From Candidatus Caribbeanibacter nitroreducens (GTDB lineage: Bacteria > Gemmatimonadota > Gemmatimonadetes > Palauibacterales > Palauibacteraceae), in the NCBI GenBank assembly GCA_947581645.1, contig CANPVF010000177.1, forward strand, positions 1 to 42,874: a DNA stretch of 42,874 nt. Direction: 5' to 3'. Shown here piece after piece: positions 1 through 8,128 of the stretch. A program made the position numbers and the translations under genes. Under the pieces are notes generated by a model, which ran no database searches, was not told the origin of the DNA, and saw only the letters and a list, made by a program, of their open reading frames with translations. Positions within the stretch are counted from its first letter, which is position 1, and each line of letters starts with the position of its first letter.

Positions 1-246
1 GCTGTGCCGGTAGTTATCCGGGACCGGAGGCCGGCACCGGGACACGGAGCACAGGGCCGGACCTCGAGTACCAAGTGGGGTGACCGCCGGGCGAATCCCG
101 GCGAATCATAGGGTAAATCGGGTACGTACGTTGATGGCCGTTGAGTCGGCCGGGGACGTCCACCGGGTCGGTTTCGCGTGGAGCTCCCGGGCCGTTCGCG
201 GGACGGATCGCATCGCACAGGCTTCGGCCTACACGGGGGAAGGATC
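1..246. other. Non-coding, hairpin-rich leader before the LysM gene
   Basis: No convincing reading frame crosses this stretch. It is rich in inverted repeats. GTGCCGG at 4-10 pairs with CCGGCAC at 31-37. CTGTG at 2-6 can alternatively pair with CACAG at 50-54. A 7-bp stem (85-91 with 97-103, loop CGAAT) follows. GCGAATC occurs twice, at 91-97 and 101-107. None of the hairpins is followed by a T-run. I could not find a good sigma-70 pair of boxes here. It may be the 5' leader of the LysM gene, the 3' end of an upstream transcript, or both. Confidence 0.4.
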
Positions 247-1482
247 ATGCAAACACCCGAGCGACGGAGAGAACACGGAACCGAGGGCGCCCTCCGGATC
301 CCGGCCGCCGTCCTCCTCCTGGCGGGGGCGTGGACGCTGGTGGCCGGCGGCCCGGAGCCGCTCCGGGCCCAGCAGGCCGGGCAGACCCAGCAGGCGGAGT
401 ACGAGGTGGAGAAGGGGGACACCCTCTGGGACATCGCCAACCGGCTCCTGGACGATCCCTTCCAGTGGCAGCGTATCTGGAAGGCCAACCAGTCGGCGAT
501 CGACAACCCGGACCTCATCTTTCCCGGCGAGCGGTTCGCGATCCCCGGCATGGAGGGCGAAGCGGCCGCGGCCCGGGACCGGGCGCGGCAGCAGGCCGGA
601 CAGGAGGAGGCCGAGGAGCGGATGCGTGAGCGCATGAAGGAGCGCCGGGCCGAAGCCGAGCAGGAGGCCGGCGTCGTCGTGGGCGGGGCAGGGGGCGCGG
701 ACACCGCCGCCCCGGCCCGGGCCAGCCTCTTCGAGACCGGCCGTCAGGGCGAGGGAATCGCGTCGGGCGGCTTCTCGGCCGAGGAGCGTCCCCCGCTCCG
801 GCCCGTGAGCCGGACCGGCGTCTGGGGCGCTCCCTTCATCGCCGGTCGCGAGGTCCTGAGGCCGCGAGGCCGCGTCCTGGGGCCGGCCACGGCCGGGGAC
901 CGTCCGGTCGAGGCCTGGCAGGGCCGGGCCGGCGACGAGGTCCGGGTGGCGCTCCGTGGCCTGAGCGCCTCGGCCGGTGACACGCTGTTCGCGGTCGAGC
1001 TGGGCCGCTCCCTCGGCGAGCGAGGTCGCGTCGTGCAGCCCACCGCCATGCTCAGCCTGGAGACCGTCGGCGCGGACACGGCGCTGGCGCGCGTTCACGG
1101 GGTGTTCGGCCTGGTCCGGGACGGCGATCCCGTCGTCCTCTACCCGGTTCCTCCCGTCCCGGAGGCCACGGAGTTCCGTGAGGCCGACGGCGAGCTCACG
1201 GCCCGTATCCTCGAGGCCGCCGACGGCAGCGCGCTCCTGCGGGAGGGCGGCCTGGTCTTCCTGGACAGCGGCTCGGCGGACGGCGTCCGGATCGGGGACC
1301 TCTTCCTGGCCGCGCCTCCCGAGGCCTCCGCGGCCAGCGCCGGCCGGAACGGGGTGCGCGTGATCGTGGTTCGCGTGCGCTCGGGATCGTCCACGGCACG
1401 CGTCGTCTTCCCCGGCGACGGCACGGTGAGCCAGGGCGCGACGGCTCGCCTGGTCCGGCGACTCGCCGTGCCGGGGCGGTGA
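247..1482 (+). CDS. LysM-domain envelope protein
   Basis: 411 aa. An N-terminal hydrophobic segment (about residues 17-35, ending near LRAQQ) looks like a signal peptide, so the protein is probably exported. A LysM domain follows at about 53-100. It has the typical YEVEKGDTLWDIA opening, an N-P-D-x-I-x-P-G-x element and the IPG close, which predicts peptidoglycan or glycan binding. A charged Arg/Glu helix (about 105-145) leads to a roughly 250-residue C-terminal region of beta-rich segments that I do not recognise. The start at 247 is chosen over an in-frame ATG at 178 because a purine-rich site (GGGGAAGG) lies just upstream and the signal peptide begins there. The next gene starts 28 bases after the stop. 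The exact role is unknown; a wall-anchored or scaffold protein is likely. Confidence 0.8.
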   Translation: MQTPERRREHGTEGALRIPAAVLLLAGAWTLVAGGPEPLRAQQAGQTQQAEYEVEKGDTLWDIANRLLDDPFQWQRIWKANQSAIDNPDLIFPGERFAIPGMEGEAAAARDRARQQAGQEEAEERMRERMKERRAEAEQEAGVVVGGAGGADTAAPARASLFETGRQGEGIASGGFSAEERPPLRPVSRTGVWGAPFIAGREVLRPRGRVLGPATAGDRPVEAWQGRAGDEVRVALRGLSASAGDTLFAVELGRSLGERGRVVQPTAMLSLETVGADTALARVHGVFGLVRDGDPVVLYPVPPVPEATEFREADGELTARILEAADGSALLREGGLVFLDSGSADGVRIGDLFLAAPPEASAASAGRNGVRVIVVRVRSGSSTARVVFPGDGTVSQGATARLVRRLAVPGR

Positions 1483-1510
1483 CGACGGGGGCGGACGTCC
1501 GGAGCGAGCG

Positions 1511-2326
1511 GTGATCGACGTTCTCCACGTCCTGGCGCTCCTGGCCTACGGGGGCGCCTGGGGCCTCCAGGTACGGGCCTTCCGGGCCGGCGACCCGGGG
1601 AAGCAGAATCCGGCGCTCTTCGTCACCCTGGCCGGGGTGGGCCTGCACCTGCTGGCCCTGGGGGTCTACGCCGGACAGCACCAGGTGCTTCCCCTCATCG
1701 GGGTGGGGCCGGCCTCCTCCAGCCTGGCCCTGCTCCTGGTGGTCATGACGCTGACGGCGGCGGAGATGTACGACGTGCGCTCGGTGTCCCTCTTCCTCCT
1801 CCCGCTCTCCCTCTTCCTGATGGGGGAGGCCGTGTGGGTGGGCGTGGAGCCGGCGGTCCGCCAGACGGCGTTCCGCGGCCCGTGGTTCGTGGCCCACGTG
1901 GGGACGACGTTCCTGGGGTACGCCGGGCTGGCGCTGGCCTCCGGCGCGGCGGTGATGTACGTGCTCCAGTTCCGGTCGCTGAAGCGGAAGAGCTTCGGAA
2001 AGATCTTCCAGTTCTTCCCGTCGCTGGATTCGCTGGATCGCGTGCACCGCGTGGGGCTCGGGTCCGGCTTCGCGTCGCTGACGGTCGGGCTCGTGGCGGG
2101 CACGGCGTGGACGGTCACCTACGGCGGGGGCTTCGACCTCGGGAATCCGCAGGTCCTCTTCGGCCTCGTCACCTGGTCCACCTTCCTGGCGGCGCTGCTG
2201 GTGCGGCTGCCCGGGGTGCTCGGCGACCGCGCCGCGGCCAAGGTGACGGCGCTCGCCTTCGTGGTGACCACCTCGGTGTTCCTCTACCTGAGGATCGCGG
2301 CCGGGGACTCTCCCTTCTTCCTGTGA
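1511..2326 (+). CDS. HemX/CcsA-like cytochrome c assembly family membrane protein
   Basis: 271 aa from a GTG start. The protein is almost entirely hydrophobic, with about eight predicted membrane helices. It fits the cytochrome c assembly family (CcsA/ResC/HemX/YpjD type) by length and by a core helix with the FVAHVGTTFLGYAGLA pattern, including the conserved His. Two further His residues lie in the first helices. The position directly before hemA matches the hemX-hemA order known from Firmicutes, where HemX influences glutamyl-tRNA reductase level. CcsA proper is longer and carries a WWD heme-handling motif, which I do not see. A HemX-like role is therefore favoured over cytochrome c synthase, but this is inference. 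The gap to hemA is 55 bases. Confidence 0.78.
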   Translation: MIDVLHVLALLAYGGAWGLQVRAFRAGDPGKQNPALFVTLAGVGLHLLALGVYAGQHQVLPLIGVGPASSSLALLLVVMTLTAAEMYDVRSVSLFLLPLSLFLMGEAVWVGVEPAVRQTAFRGPWFVAHVGTTFLGYAGLALASGAAVMYVLQFRSLKRKSFGKIFQFFPSLDSLDRVHRVGLGSGFASLTVGLVAGTAWTVTYGGGFDLGNPQVLFGLVTWSTFLAALLVRLPGVLGDRAAAKVTALAFVVTTSVFLYLRIAAGDSPFFL

Positions 2327-2381
2327 GGATGCGGCCCGAGCACGACGGTCGTCCCCGGAGGCCGGGGGCGGGAGGTGGCCC

Positions 2382-3689
2382 GTGACCCTGTGGGTCGTGG
2401 GGGTGAACCACCGGACGGCGCCCATCGAGGTCCGGGAGCGCTTCTTCCTCTCCGGGGAGCAGCGCCGGGCCGCCCTGGAGGCGCTCATGGACGAGCCGGG
2501 CGTGCGGGAGGCCGTGATCCTCTCCACGTGCAACCGGACCGAGGTGTACCTGAACGCCAGCCCGTCGGAGAGCCCCGGCGACGCGGGCGCCCGGGTCCTC
2601 TCCACGAGGTCCGGCCAGGACCCGGCGGAGGCGGAGGGCTACCTGTACCGCAAGCGCGAACGCGAGGCGGTGATGCACCTCTTCCGGGTCGCCTCGGGCC
2701 TGGACTCCATGGTGCTCGGCGAGGCGGAGATCCAGGGCCAGGTCAGCGACGCCTACCGCACGGGACGGGAGGAGGTGCCGGAGAGCGTCGGAAAGATCCT
2801 CCACCGTCTCTTCCAGCGGGCCCTCTCCGCCGGGAGCCGCGTCCGCACGGAGACGGCGCTGGGCGAGGGGGCGGCCTCCGTGCCCTCGGCGGCCGTCCAC
2901 CTGGCCGAGAAGGTGTTCGGCTCCCTGGAGGGACGGCGGACCATGGTGGTGGGAGCAGGGGACATGGGTGCGCTCACCGTCCGCTGTCTGGCGGACGCCG
3001 GAACGGAGTCGCCCTGGGTGACGAGCCGGACCCTGGAGACTGCCCGGGACGTGGCGGACGACGTCGGAGGACGGCCGGTGGCCTACGACCGGTTCTGGGA
3101 ACACCTGGACGAGGTGGAGATCCTGGTCACGTGCACGGCGGCCGACGGGGTCGTCATCGACGCGGATCGCCTCTCCCGCGCCGTCCGGGGAAGCTCGGAT
3201 CCGCTGGTGATCCTGGACATCGCGGTGCCGCGGGACGTGGAGGCCGACGCCGCGGACATCGACGACGTGTTCCTGTACAACGTCGACGACCTCCAGCGGG
3301 TCATGGAGAGCACCGAGGAAGCCCGTCGCCGCGAGATGCCCCGGGCCGAGGACGTCGTGGCGGAGGAGGTGGGGGAGTTCTGGGACTGGTACCGCTCCCG
3401 CGAGGCCGTGCCTCTGATCCGGGCGTTCCGATCGCGGGCCGAGGAGATCCGGCGGGGAGAGATCGAGGACCTCCTGGAGGAGATGGACGGCCTGGGCGAG
3501 GAGGAACGGGAAAAGATTCGGTCCGCGACCCGGGTCGTGGTGAACCGCCTGCTCCACTCTCCGACCGTGGGCCTGCGCGAGATGGCCACCGAGGGCGAGG
3601 GCACGGAGAGGCTCGACATCGCCCGTCGCCTGCTGGGCCTGGACGACGAGGATCTGGAGGAATGGATCCAGCGTGAGTCGGATGAGTGA
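2382..3689 (+). CDS. hemA: Glutamyl-tRNA reductase
   Basis: 435 aa. It reduces glutamyl-tRNA(Glu) to glutamate-1-semialdehyde with NADPH, the first committed step of C5-pathway tetrapyrrole synthesis. The catalytic N-terminal domain opens with GVNHRTAPIEVRE. The nucleophilic cysteine is Cys50 in LSTCNRTE, the position it has in characterised enzymes. GLDSMVLGEAEIQGQV follows at about 107-122. A Rossmann NADPH domain starts near RTMVVGAGDMG (about 186), and a helical dimerisation domain rich in Glu and Arg ends the protein. The GTG start at 2382 is preceded by GGAGGT with good spacing. The partner aminomutase gene hemL lies 24 kb away at 27865, so the pathway is split within this window. Confidence 0.97.
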   Translation: MTLWVVGVNHRTAPIEVRERFFLSGEQRRAALEALMDEPGVREAVILSTCNRTEVYLNASPSESPGDAGARVLSTRSGQDPAEAEGYLYRKREREAVMHLFRVASGLDSMVLGEAEIQGQVSDAYRTGREEVPESVGKILHRLFQRALSAGSRVRTETALGEGAASVPSAAVHLAEKVFGSLEGRRTMVVGAGDMGALTVRCLADAGTESPWVTSRTLETARDVADDVGGRPVAYDRFWEHLDEVEILVTCTAADGVVIDADRLSRAVRGSSDPLVILDIAVPRDVEADAADIDDVFLYNVDDLQRVMESTEEARRREMPRAEDVVAEEVGEFWDWYRSREAVPLIRAFRSRAEEIRRGEIEDLLEEMDGLGEEEREKIRSATRVVVNRLLHSPTVGLREMATEGEGTERLDIARRLLGLDDEDLEEWIQRESDE

Positions 3690-3781
3690 GAGCGAGCGAC
3701 GAGAGAGCGTGAGAGGTCGGCGGGGCGCCGGCATGGAGCGTCGGGAAGCCGTGGAACTTCAGGCATGAAGGGGAGGATCGG

Positions 3782-4726
3782 GTGAGCGGGAGCGTGCTGG
3801 TGACGGGCGGGGCCGGGTTCATCGGCTCCCACGTGTGCGAGGCGTACCGGGAACGGGGGTGGGACGTCACCGCCGTGGACGACCTGAGCTCCGGCCGGCG
3901 CGAGAACGTGCCGCCGGGAGTCGACTTCCGGGTCATCGACGTCCGGGACGGGGACCTGGACGAGCTGTTCGAGGAGAAGGACTTCGACCTGGTCAACCAC
4001 CAGGCGGCCCAGATCGACGTGCGCGTCTCCGTGGACCGGCCCCGACACGACGCGTCGGTGAACCTGGACGGGCTGCTCCACGTCCTGGAGGCGGCCCGTG
4101 CCGGTGAGGTCGAGCGGGTCGTGTTCGCGTCCAGCGGCGGGGTCCTCTACGGGGAGGCCGACCGGATCCCGACGCCGGAGACGAGCCCGAAGCTCCCGGT
4201 CTCCCCCTACGGCGTGAGCAAGCTGGCCGGCGAGCACTACCTGTTCGCCTACCGCAAGACGCACGGGCTGGACTACGCGGCGCTCCGGTACGCGAACGTG
4301 TACGGCCCCCGACAGGATCCCCACGGGGAAGCCGGCGTGGTGGCCCTCTTCAGCGGCCGCCTGGATCGCGGCGAGGACCTGACGATCTACGGCGACGGCG
4401 AGCAGACGCGGGACTACGTCCACGTGGAGGACGTGGCCCGGGCCAACGTGCTGGCCTCCGAGATGGAGCTCGGAGAGCCGGAGCTCCCCGACGACGTGGC
4501 GTTCAACGTGGGCACCGGTCGCGAGACGAGCGTGAACGAGCTGGCGGAGACGATGATCGAGGTGGCCGAGGCCGACGTCGGAACGGAGCACGCGCCGCCG
4601 CGGCCCGGAGAGCTGCAGCGGAGCGCGCTCGATCCGGGGCGGCTGGAGGAGGTCGGGTGGTCTCCGCGGCGGGAGCTCGCCGAGGGACTGCGAGAGACGT
4701 ATCGCTACATAAGGGAACAGGAGTGA
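3782..4726 (+). CDS. NAD-dependent sugar-nucleotide epimerase/dehydratase
   Basis: 314 aa, extended short-chain dehydrogenase family, of the UDP-glucose 4-epimerase type in length and layout. The NAD-binding GGAGFIG motif is at 9-15. An acidic Asp33/Asp34 ends the second strand, as expected for NAD. The catalytic set is Ser117/Ser118 with Tyr143-x3-Lys147 (YGVSK). ALRYANVYGPRQ and GDGEQTRDYVHVEDVA are typical of enzymes acting on UDP- or dTDP-sugars for surface polysaccharides. The start is GTG at 3782, giving the usual short N-terminus. The stop overlaps the tolQ start by one base (TGATG), suggesting translational coupling, although no direct functional link to Tol is known. The substrate cannot be read from the sequence. 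Confidence 0.9.
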   Translation: MSGSVLVTGGAGFIGSHVCEAYRERGWDVTAVDDLSSGRRENVPPGVDFRVIDVRDGDLDELFEEKDFDLVNHQAAQIDVRVSVDRPRHDASVNLDGLLHVLEAARAGEVERVVFASSGGVLYGEADRIPTPETSPKLPVSPYGVSKLAGEHYLFAYRKTHGLDYAALRYANVYGPRQDPHGEAGVVALFSGRLDRGEDLTIYGDGEQTRDYVHVEDVARANVLASEMELGEPELPDDVAFNVGTGRETSVNELAETMIEVAEADVGTEHAPPRPGELQRSALDPGRLEEVGWSPRRELAEGLRETYRYIREQE

Positions 4727-5472
4727 TGGCTACGGAAGCTCTACTCTCGGCGGCGACGGCGTGGATCCAGGCGGCCGGCGGGGGCGGCGGCGCCTCCTCG
4801 CCGTGGGACCTGGTCCTGCAGGCGACCCTCCCCACGCAGATCATCCTCATGGTCCTGGCGGTGTTCTCCCTCCTCTCGTGGATCCTGATCTTCTGGAAGT
4901 GGTCGGAGTTCAGGAGCCTGGAGGACGCCGGCGACCGCTTCGTGGAGAGCATGGAGCGGGCGGGCGGGCTGGAGGACATGCGGGAGCGGCTCCGGATGAT
5001 CGAGGAGTCGCCCTACACCCGCACCTTCGAGGAGGGCATCGAGTTCTTCCTGGACCTCCGCCCCCGGGCCCTCACCGACGAGCGGTCACAGGAGGGGCTC
5101 ACGCCGGCCCAGCTCGACACCCTGCGCCTGGTCCTGGACAAGGGGCTGGCGGAGGAGCGGGACGACCTGGGCCACGGGCTCTCCTGGCTGGCCATCATCG
5201 GCTCCGTGAGCCCGCTCCTGGGGCTGCTGGGGACCGTGGTCGGTGTCATGAACTCCTTCGTCAACATCACCGCCCAGGGGTCGGCCAGCATCGCCGCCGT
5301 GGCCCCGGGCATCGCCGAGGCGCTGATCAGCACCGTCGTCGGCCTGGCCGTGGCGATCCCGGCGGTGATCGCCTACAACCACTACGCCTCCAAGCTCGGG
5401 CTCTTCGCCAGCGAGCTCGAGGGCTTCGCCAGCGAATTCGTGGGCACCCTGGCCCGGGAGGGACGCGTATGA
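4726..5472 (+). CDS. tolQ: TolQ/ExbB-family proton channel subunit
   Basis: 248 aa, MotA/TolQ/ExbB family. An N-terminal membrane helix (about residues 36-57, ending WILIFWKW) is followed by a cytoplasmic region. Two further helices contain the family signature near SVSPLLGLLGTVVGVM and the Ala/Gly-rich GIAEALISTVVGLAVAIPAVIAYN. With TolR it forms the proton-driven motor of the Tol-Pal system in the inner membrane. The ATG at 4726 overlaps the previous stop, and the family N-terminus begins there rather than at the in-frame upstream ATG. The stop overlaps tolR by four bases (ATGA). ExbB is the alternative, but tolB and pal downstream make TolQ the better call. Confidence 0.93.
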   Translation: MATEALLSAATAWIQAAGGGGGASSPWDLVLQATLPTQIILMVLAVFSLLSWILIFWKWSEFRSLEDAGDRFVESMERAGGLEDMRERLRMIEESPYTRTFEEGIEFFLDLRPRALTDERSQEGLTPAQLDTLRLVLDKGLAEERDDLGHGLSWLAIIGSVSPLLGLLGTVVGVMNSFVNITAQGSASIAAVAPGIAEALISTVVGLAVAIPAVIAYNHYASKLGLFASELEGFASEFVGTLAREGRV

Positions 5473-5903
5473 TCGGGCGGCCCATCGGCAGCGAGGACCG
5501 GGACGTGGGGCCCCACGGCGTCAAGGCGGAAATCAACGTCACGAGTCTCGTGGACGTGGCCTTCACGCTCCTGATCATCTTCATGATCACCGCTCCCGTC
5601 CTCCAGGGCGGGGTGGAGGTCACGGTGCCCAAGGCGCCGGCCTCACCGCTGGAGAGCGAGGACGGGCTCGTCGTCTCCGTCGACGCGGCGGGACGGATCT
5701 TCATCGACGAGACCGAGGTGAGCCTGGAGGAGTTCGACGCGGCGATCATGCCCGTGCTCCGGCGCCGCGGCTTCCCCATGGTCTACGTAAAGGGGGACGC
5801 GAACGTCCCGTACGGCGTGGTGTTGAACGTCATCGGACGGCTCAAGGAGTCCGACGTGGAGGCCGTAAGCCTGGTCGCCGAGCCCGAGACCGGGGAGCCG
5901 TGA
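5469..5903 (+). CDS. tolR: TolR/ExbD-family motor subunit
   Basis: 144 aa, ExbD/TolR family. A short cytoplasmic N-terminus with the INVTSLVDVAF pattern leads into a single membrane helix (about 27-44). That helix carries Asp29, the conserved residue for proton passage. A periplasmic domain follows, ending in the usual VYVKGDANVPYG and an alpha/beta unit. It starts inside the tolQ stop (ATGA), so the two subunits are probably made in a coupled way. The family length is about 140 residues, so the gene looks complete. Confidence 0.94.
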   Translation: MIGRPIGSEDRDVGPHGVKAEINVTSLVDVAFTLLIIFMITAPVLQGGVEVTVPKAPASPLESEDGLVVSVDAAGRIFIDETEVSLEEFDAAIMPVLRRRGFPMVYVKGDANVPYGVVLNVIGRLKESDVEAVSLVAEPETGEP

Positions 5904-5943
5904 GGACGGTCCTCCCGGCGGCCGACCCCCCGCCCCCGATCCC

Positions 5944-6666
5944 ATGAGCGAGCCGAGGCCCCACAGCCAGGAGACGGAAGAGGCCGCCGGAGTGCCGAGC
6001 GCGAACGGCGGCTCTCCGTACGAGGGGGGGATCCCCGCCGGGAGCGTGCTGGCCTCCGTGGCGCTGCACGCCGTGGCCGGTCTGGTGCTGGTCCTCTACC
6101 GGGGCGGCGGGAGTCCGGAGGTGACGCAGCAGCAGACGTACCGGGTGCAGCTGCGGGCGCCGGCGGCCGAGGAGGCTCCGGTGAGGGAGAAGCCCCAGCC
6201 GGCGCAGCAGGCGGAGGAGGAGCAGAAGCCGCCCCCGCCCAGCCCGTCCGAGGCCCCGAAGCCGGAGGTGCGGGAGCCGACGCAGGAGGAAGAGCAGCCC
6301 ACCCTGCCGTCCACCGAGCCGGCGCAGGCGCCGGAGGAGGGGGACGACGCGGGCAACGTCCAGATCGAGGGGAAGGCCTTCCCGTTCCCCGACTACCTGA
6401 ACAACATCGTGAACCAGATTCGGCGCCACTGGCGGCCGCCGACCGGGAAGGAGCATCTTCGCGCCGAGCTGAGCTTCGTGATACGCCGGGACGGATCCGT
6501 GGCAGACATCAACTGGATCGACAGATCGGGCAACCTGGGCTTCGACCTGGAGGCCCGGGGGGCCATCGAGACGGCGGGCCGGAAGGGCATGTTCGGCCCG
6601 CTTCCGGACGCGTACCCCCGCGACCAGCTCCGCGTCTCGTTCTACTTCGACCCCACCACACAGTGA
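5944..6666 (+). CDS. TolA/TonB-like energy transducer with TonB C-terminal domain
   Basis: 240 aa. A cytoplasmic N-terminus of about 30 residues is followed by one membrane helix (about 36-56). A Pro/Glu/Gln/Lys-rich periplasmic linker (about 68-135) leads to a C-terminal TonB/TolA-type domain (about 145-238) with the IVNQIRRHWRPP pattern and FVIRRDGSVADI. By position between tolR and tolB it takes the TolA role, linking the TolQR motor to the outer membrane. Classical TolA has a long Ala/Lys helical middle domain. Here the linker is short and proline-rich as in TonB, so it might also serve the TonB receptor at 32008. The stop overlaps the tolB start (GTGA). Confidence 0.85.
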   Translation: MSEPRPHSQETEEAAGVPSANGGSPYEGGIPAGSVLASVALHAVAGLVLVLYRGGGSPEVTQQQTYRVQLRAPAAEEAPVREKPQPAQQAEEEQKPPPPSPSEAPKPEVREPTQEEEQPTLPSTEPAQAPEEGDDAGNVQIEGKAFPFPDYLNNIVNQIRRHWRPPTGKEHLRAELSFVIRRDGSVADINWIDRSGNLGFDLEARGAIETAGRKGMFGPLPDAYPRDQLRVSFYFDPTTQ

Positions 6667-8030
6667 GGGCGCCGGACGCTTCCCCGGGGACGGGGCTCCG
6701 GTGCGCGCTCCTGGTGCTGGGAGCCCTGGCCCTCGGCGCGGTGGGCCCGTCGCCGGCCCCCGCCCAGGAGGACGAGGGCGTTCGGGTGGGGATCGAGTAC
6801 CAGACGGGGTACGTCCCCGGGATGGCGGTGACCGGGACCTCGGGACGGCCGGCGCTGGAGGACGTGGCGGCGCGGGTGGACAGCATCCTCCGCCGCGACC
6901 TGGAGTACAGCGATCGCTTCGACATGCTGGCCGTCCCGGACTCCCTGGGGAGCGGGGTCGGCGTCAACTACGGCCTGTGGAACGAGCTGGGCGCGGTGTG
7001 GCTGGTCTCGGCCAGCGTCACCGGCACGCCGCAGAGCCCCCGGGTGCGGGTGAGCCTCCACGACATCACCTACAGCCGCCTCGAGGAGGTGCAGTCTTTC
7101 GAGCTCCCCTCGCCCGGCGCCCGCGGCTTCCGAATGGCCGTGCACCGGGCCTCGGACGCCGTGGTCCGCTGGGCCACCGGCGAGCCGGGGATGGCGGCGA
7201 CACGGATCGCGTTTCGCCGCGAGACCGAACAGGGCGTCTCCGAGCTGTACACCATCGGCAGCGACGGCCGGAATCTCCGCCGCATCACCTCCGACAGCTC
7301 CATCGTGTATTCGCCGGCCTTCTCGCCGGACGGGAGCGAGCTGATGTACGTCTCCTACCGGAATGGCAGGCCGGCGGTCTACATCGAGGACCTGGCCTCC
7401 GGGGAGAGCCAGCTCCTGGAGACGGGCCAGGACTTCAACATCACGCCGACCTACGCCCCCGGCGGCGACCGGATCATGCTGGGGCAGTCGGTGGGCGACC
7501 ACACGGAGATCTTCGAGTACGAGCTCGGCCCCCTCTGCTGCCGCAGGCAGATCACCTCGGGCGGGCCGGGGGACGCGCTGAATCCCGCCTACTCGCCGGA
7601 CGGGGAGCGGATCGCCTTCACGGCGAACCGCGTCGGTCAGCCCCAGGTCTACGTGAAGGACGTCGCCTCGGGATCGGCGGACATCGTCAGCCGGTACGTC
7701 TACGGCGAGGAGGGCTACGCCACGTCGCCGGACTGGTCGCCCACCGGGGACCGGATCGTCTATCACGCCCGGGTGAACGGGGTGTTCCAGATCCACACGG
7801 TGGCCCCGGACGGCTCCAACCGCCGGGTTCTGACCTCCCGGGGTGAGAACGAGGACCCGGCCTGGGCGCCCGACGGCCGGCACGTGGTCTTCGCCTCGGA
7901 CCGCGGTGGGTACCGGGCCCTGTGGATCCTGGACACGGTGAGCGGTCGCTCCCGACGGCTCACCGTCAACCACGTGGACCAGATGCCGGAGTGGTCGGGA
8001 TCGATTGTACCTTCCGTGTCGGGAAGGTAG
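6663..8030 (+). CDS. tolB: Tol-Pal system beta-propeller protein TolB
   Basis: 455 aa, periplasmic. A signal peptide (LLVLGALALGAVGPSPAPA, about residues 15-35) is followed by an N-terminal alpha/beta TolB_N domain (about 40-170). A six-bladed propeller then carries repeated PD40 motifs of the form YSPAFSPDGSELMYVS, NPAYSPDGERIAFTA and DPAWAPDGRHVVFAS. TolB binds Pal and outer-membrane proteins and is released by TolA. The GTG at 6663 overlaps the preceding stop by four bases. The stop codon lies within a perfect 8-bp hairpin. The length matches the family (about 430-450). Confidence 0.93.
   Translation: MRAPDASPGTGLRCALLVLGALALGAVGPSPAPAQEDEGVRVGIEYQTGYVPGMAVTGTSGRPALEDVAARVDSILRRDLEYSDRFDMLAVPDSLGSGVGVNYGLWNELGAVWLVSASVTGTPQSPRVRVSLHDITYSRLEEVQSFELPSPGARGFRMAVHRASDAVVRWATGEPGMAATRIAFRRETEQGVSELYTIGSDGRNLRRITSDSSIVYSPAFSPDGSELMYVSYRNGRPAVYIEDLASGESQLLETGQDFNITPTYAPGGDRIMLGQSVGDHTEIFEYELGPLCCRRQITSGGPGDALNPAYSPDGERIAFTANRVGQPQVYVKDVASGSADIVSRYVYGEEGYATSPDWSPTGDRIVYHARVNGVFQIHTVAPDGSNRRVLTSRGENEDPAWAPDGRHVVFASDRGGYRALWILDTVSGRSRRLTVNHVDQMPEWSGSIVPSVSGR
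8008..8029 (+). other. Perfect hairpin at the tolB stop codon
   Basis: TACCTTCC at 8008-8015 pairs with GGAAGGTA at 8022-8029 across a six-base loop. The tolB TAG stop occupies 8028-8030. No T-run follows (GTTTACGG), so it is not a standard intrinsic terminator. It could be an attenuator, an mRNA-stabilising structure or a processing site separating tolB from pal. That would fit Pal being needed in far larger amounts than the motor proteins. Confidence 0.45.
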
Positions 8031-8128
8031 GTTTACGGACGGCCGGAACACGGCGCGGTTGCCCGCTGGAAGCGGCCGTGATCGCTCGAGGATCCTGCAA
8101 ACGATCGGGAAGACAGAAGGAGACGAGC

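Noticed and set aside
85-103. T-arm-like stem-loop suggesting a tRNA
   Set aside because: The loop has five bases (CGAAT) instead of seven, and no acceptor, anticodon or D arm could be built around it.
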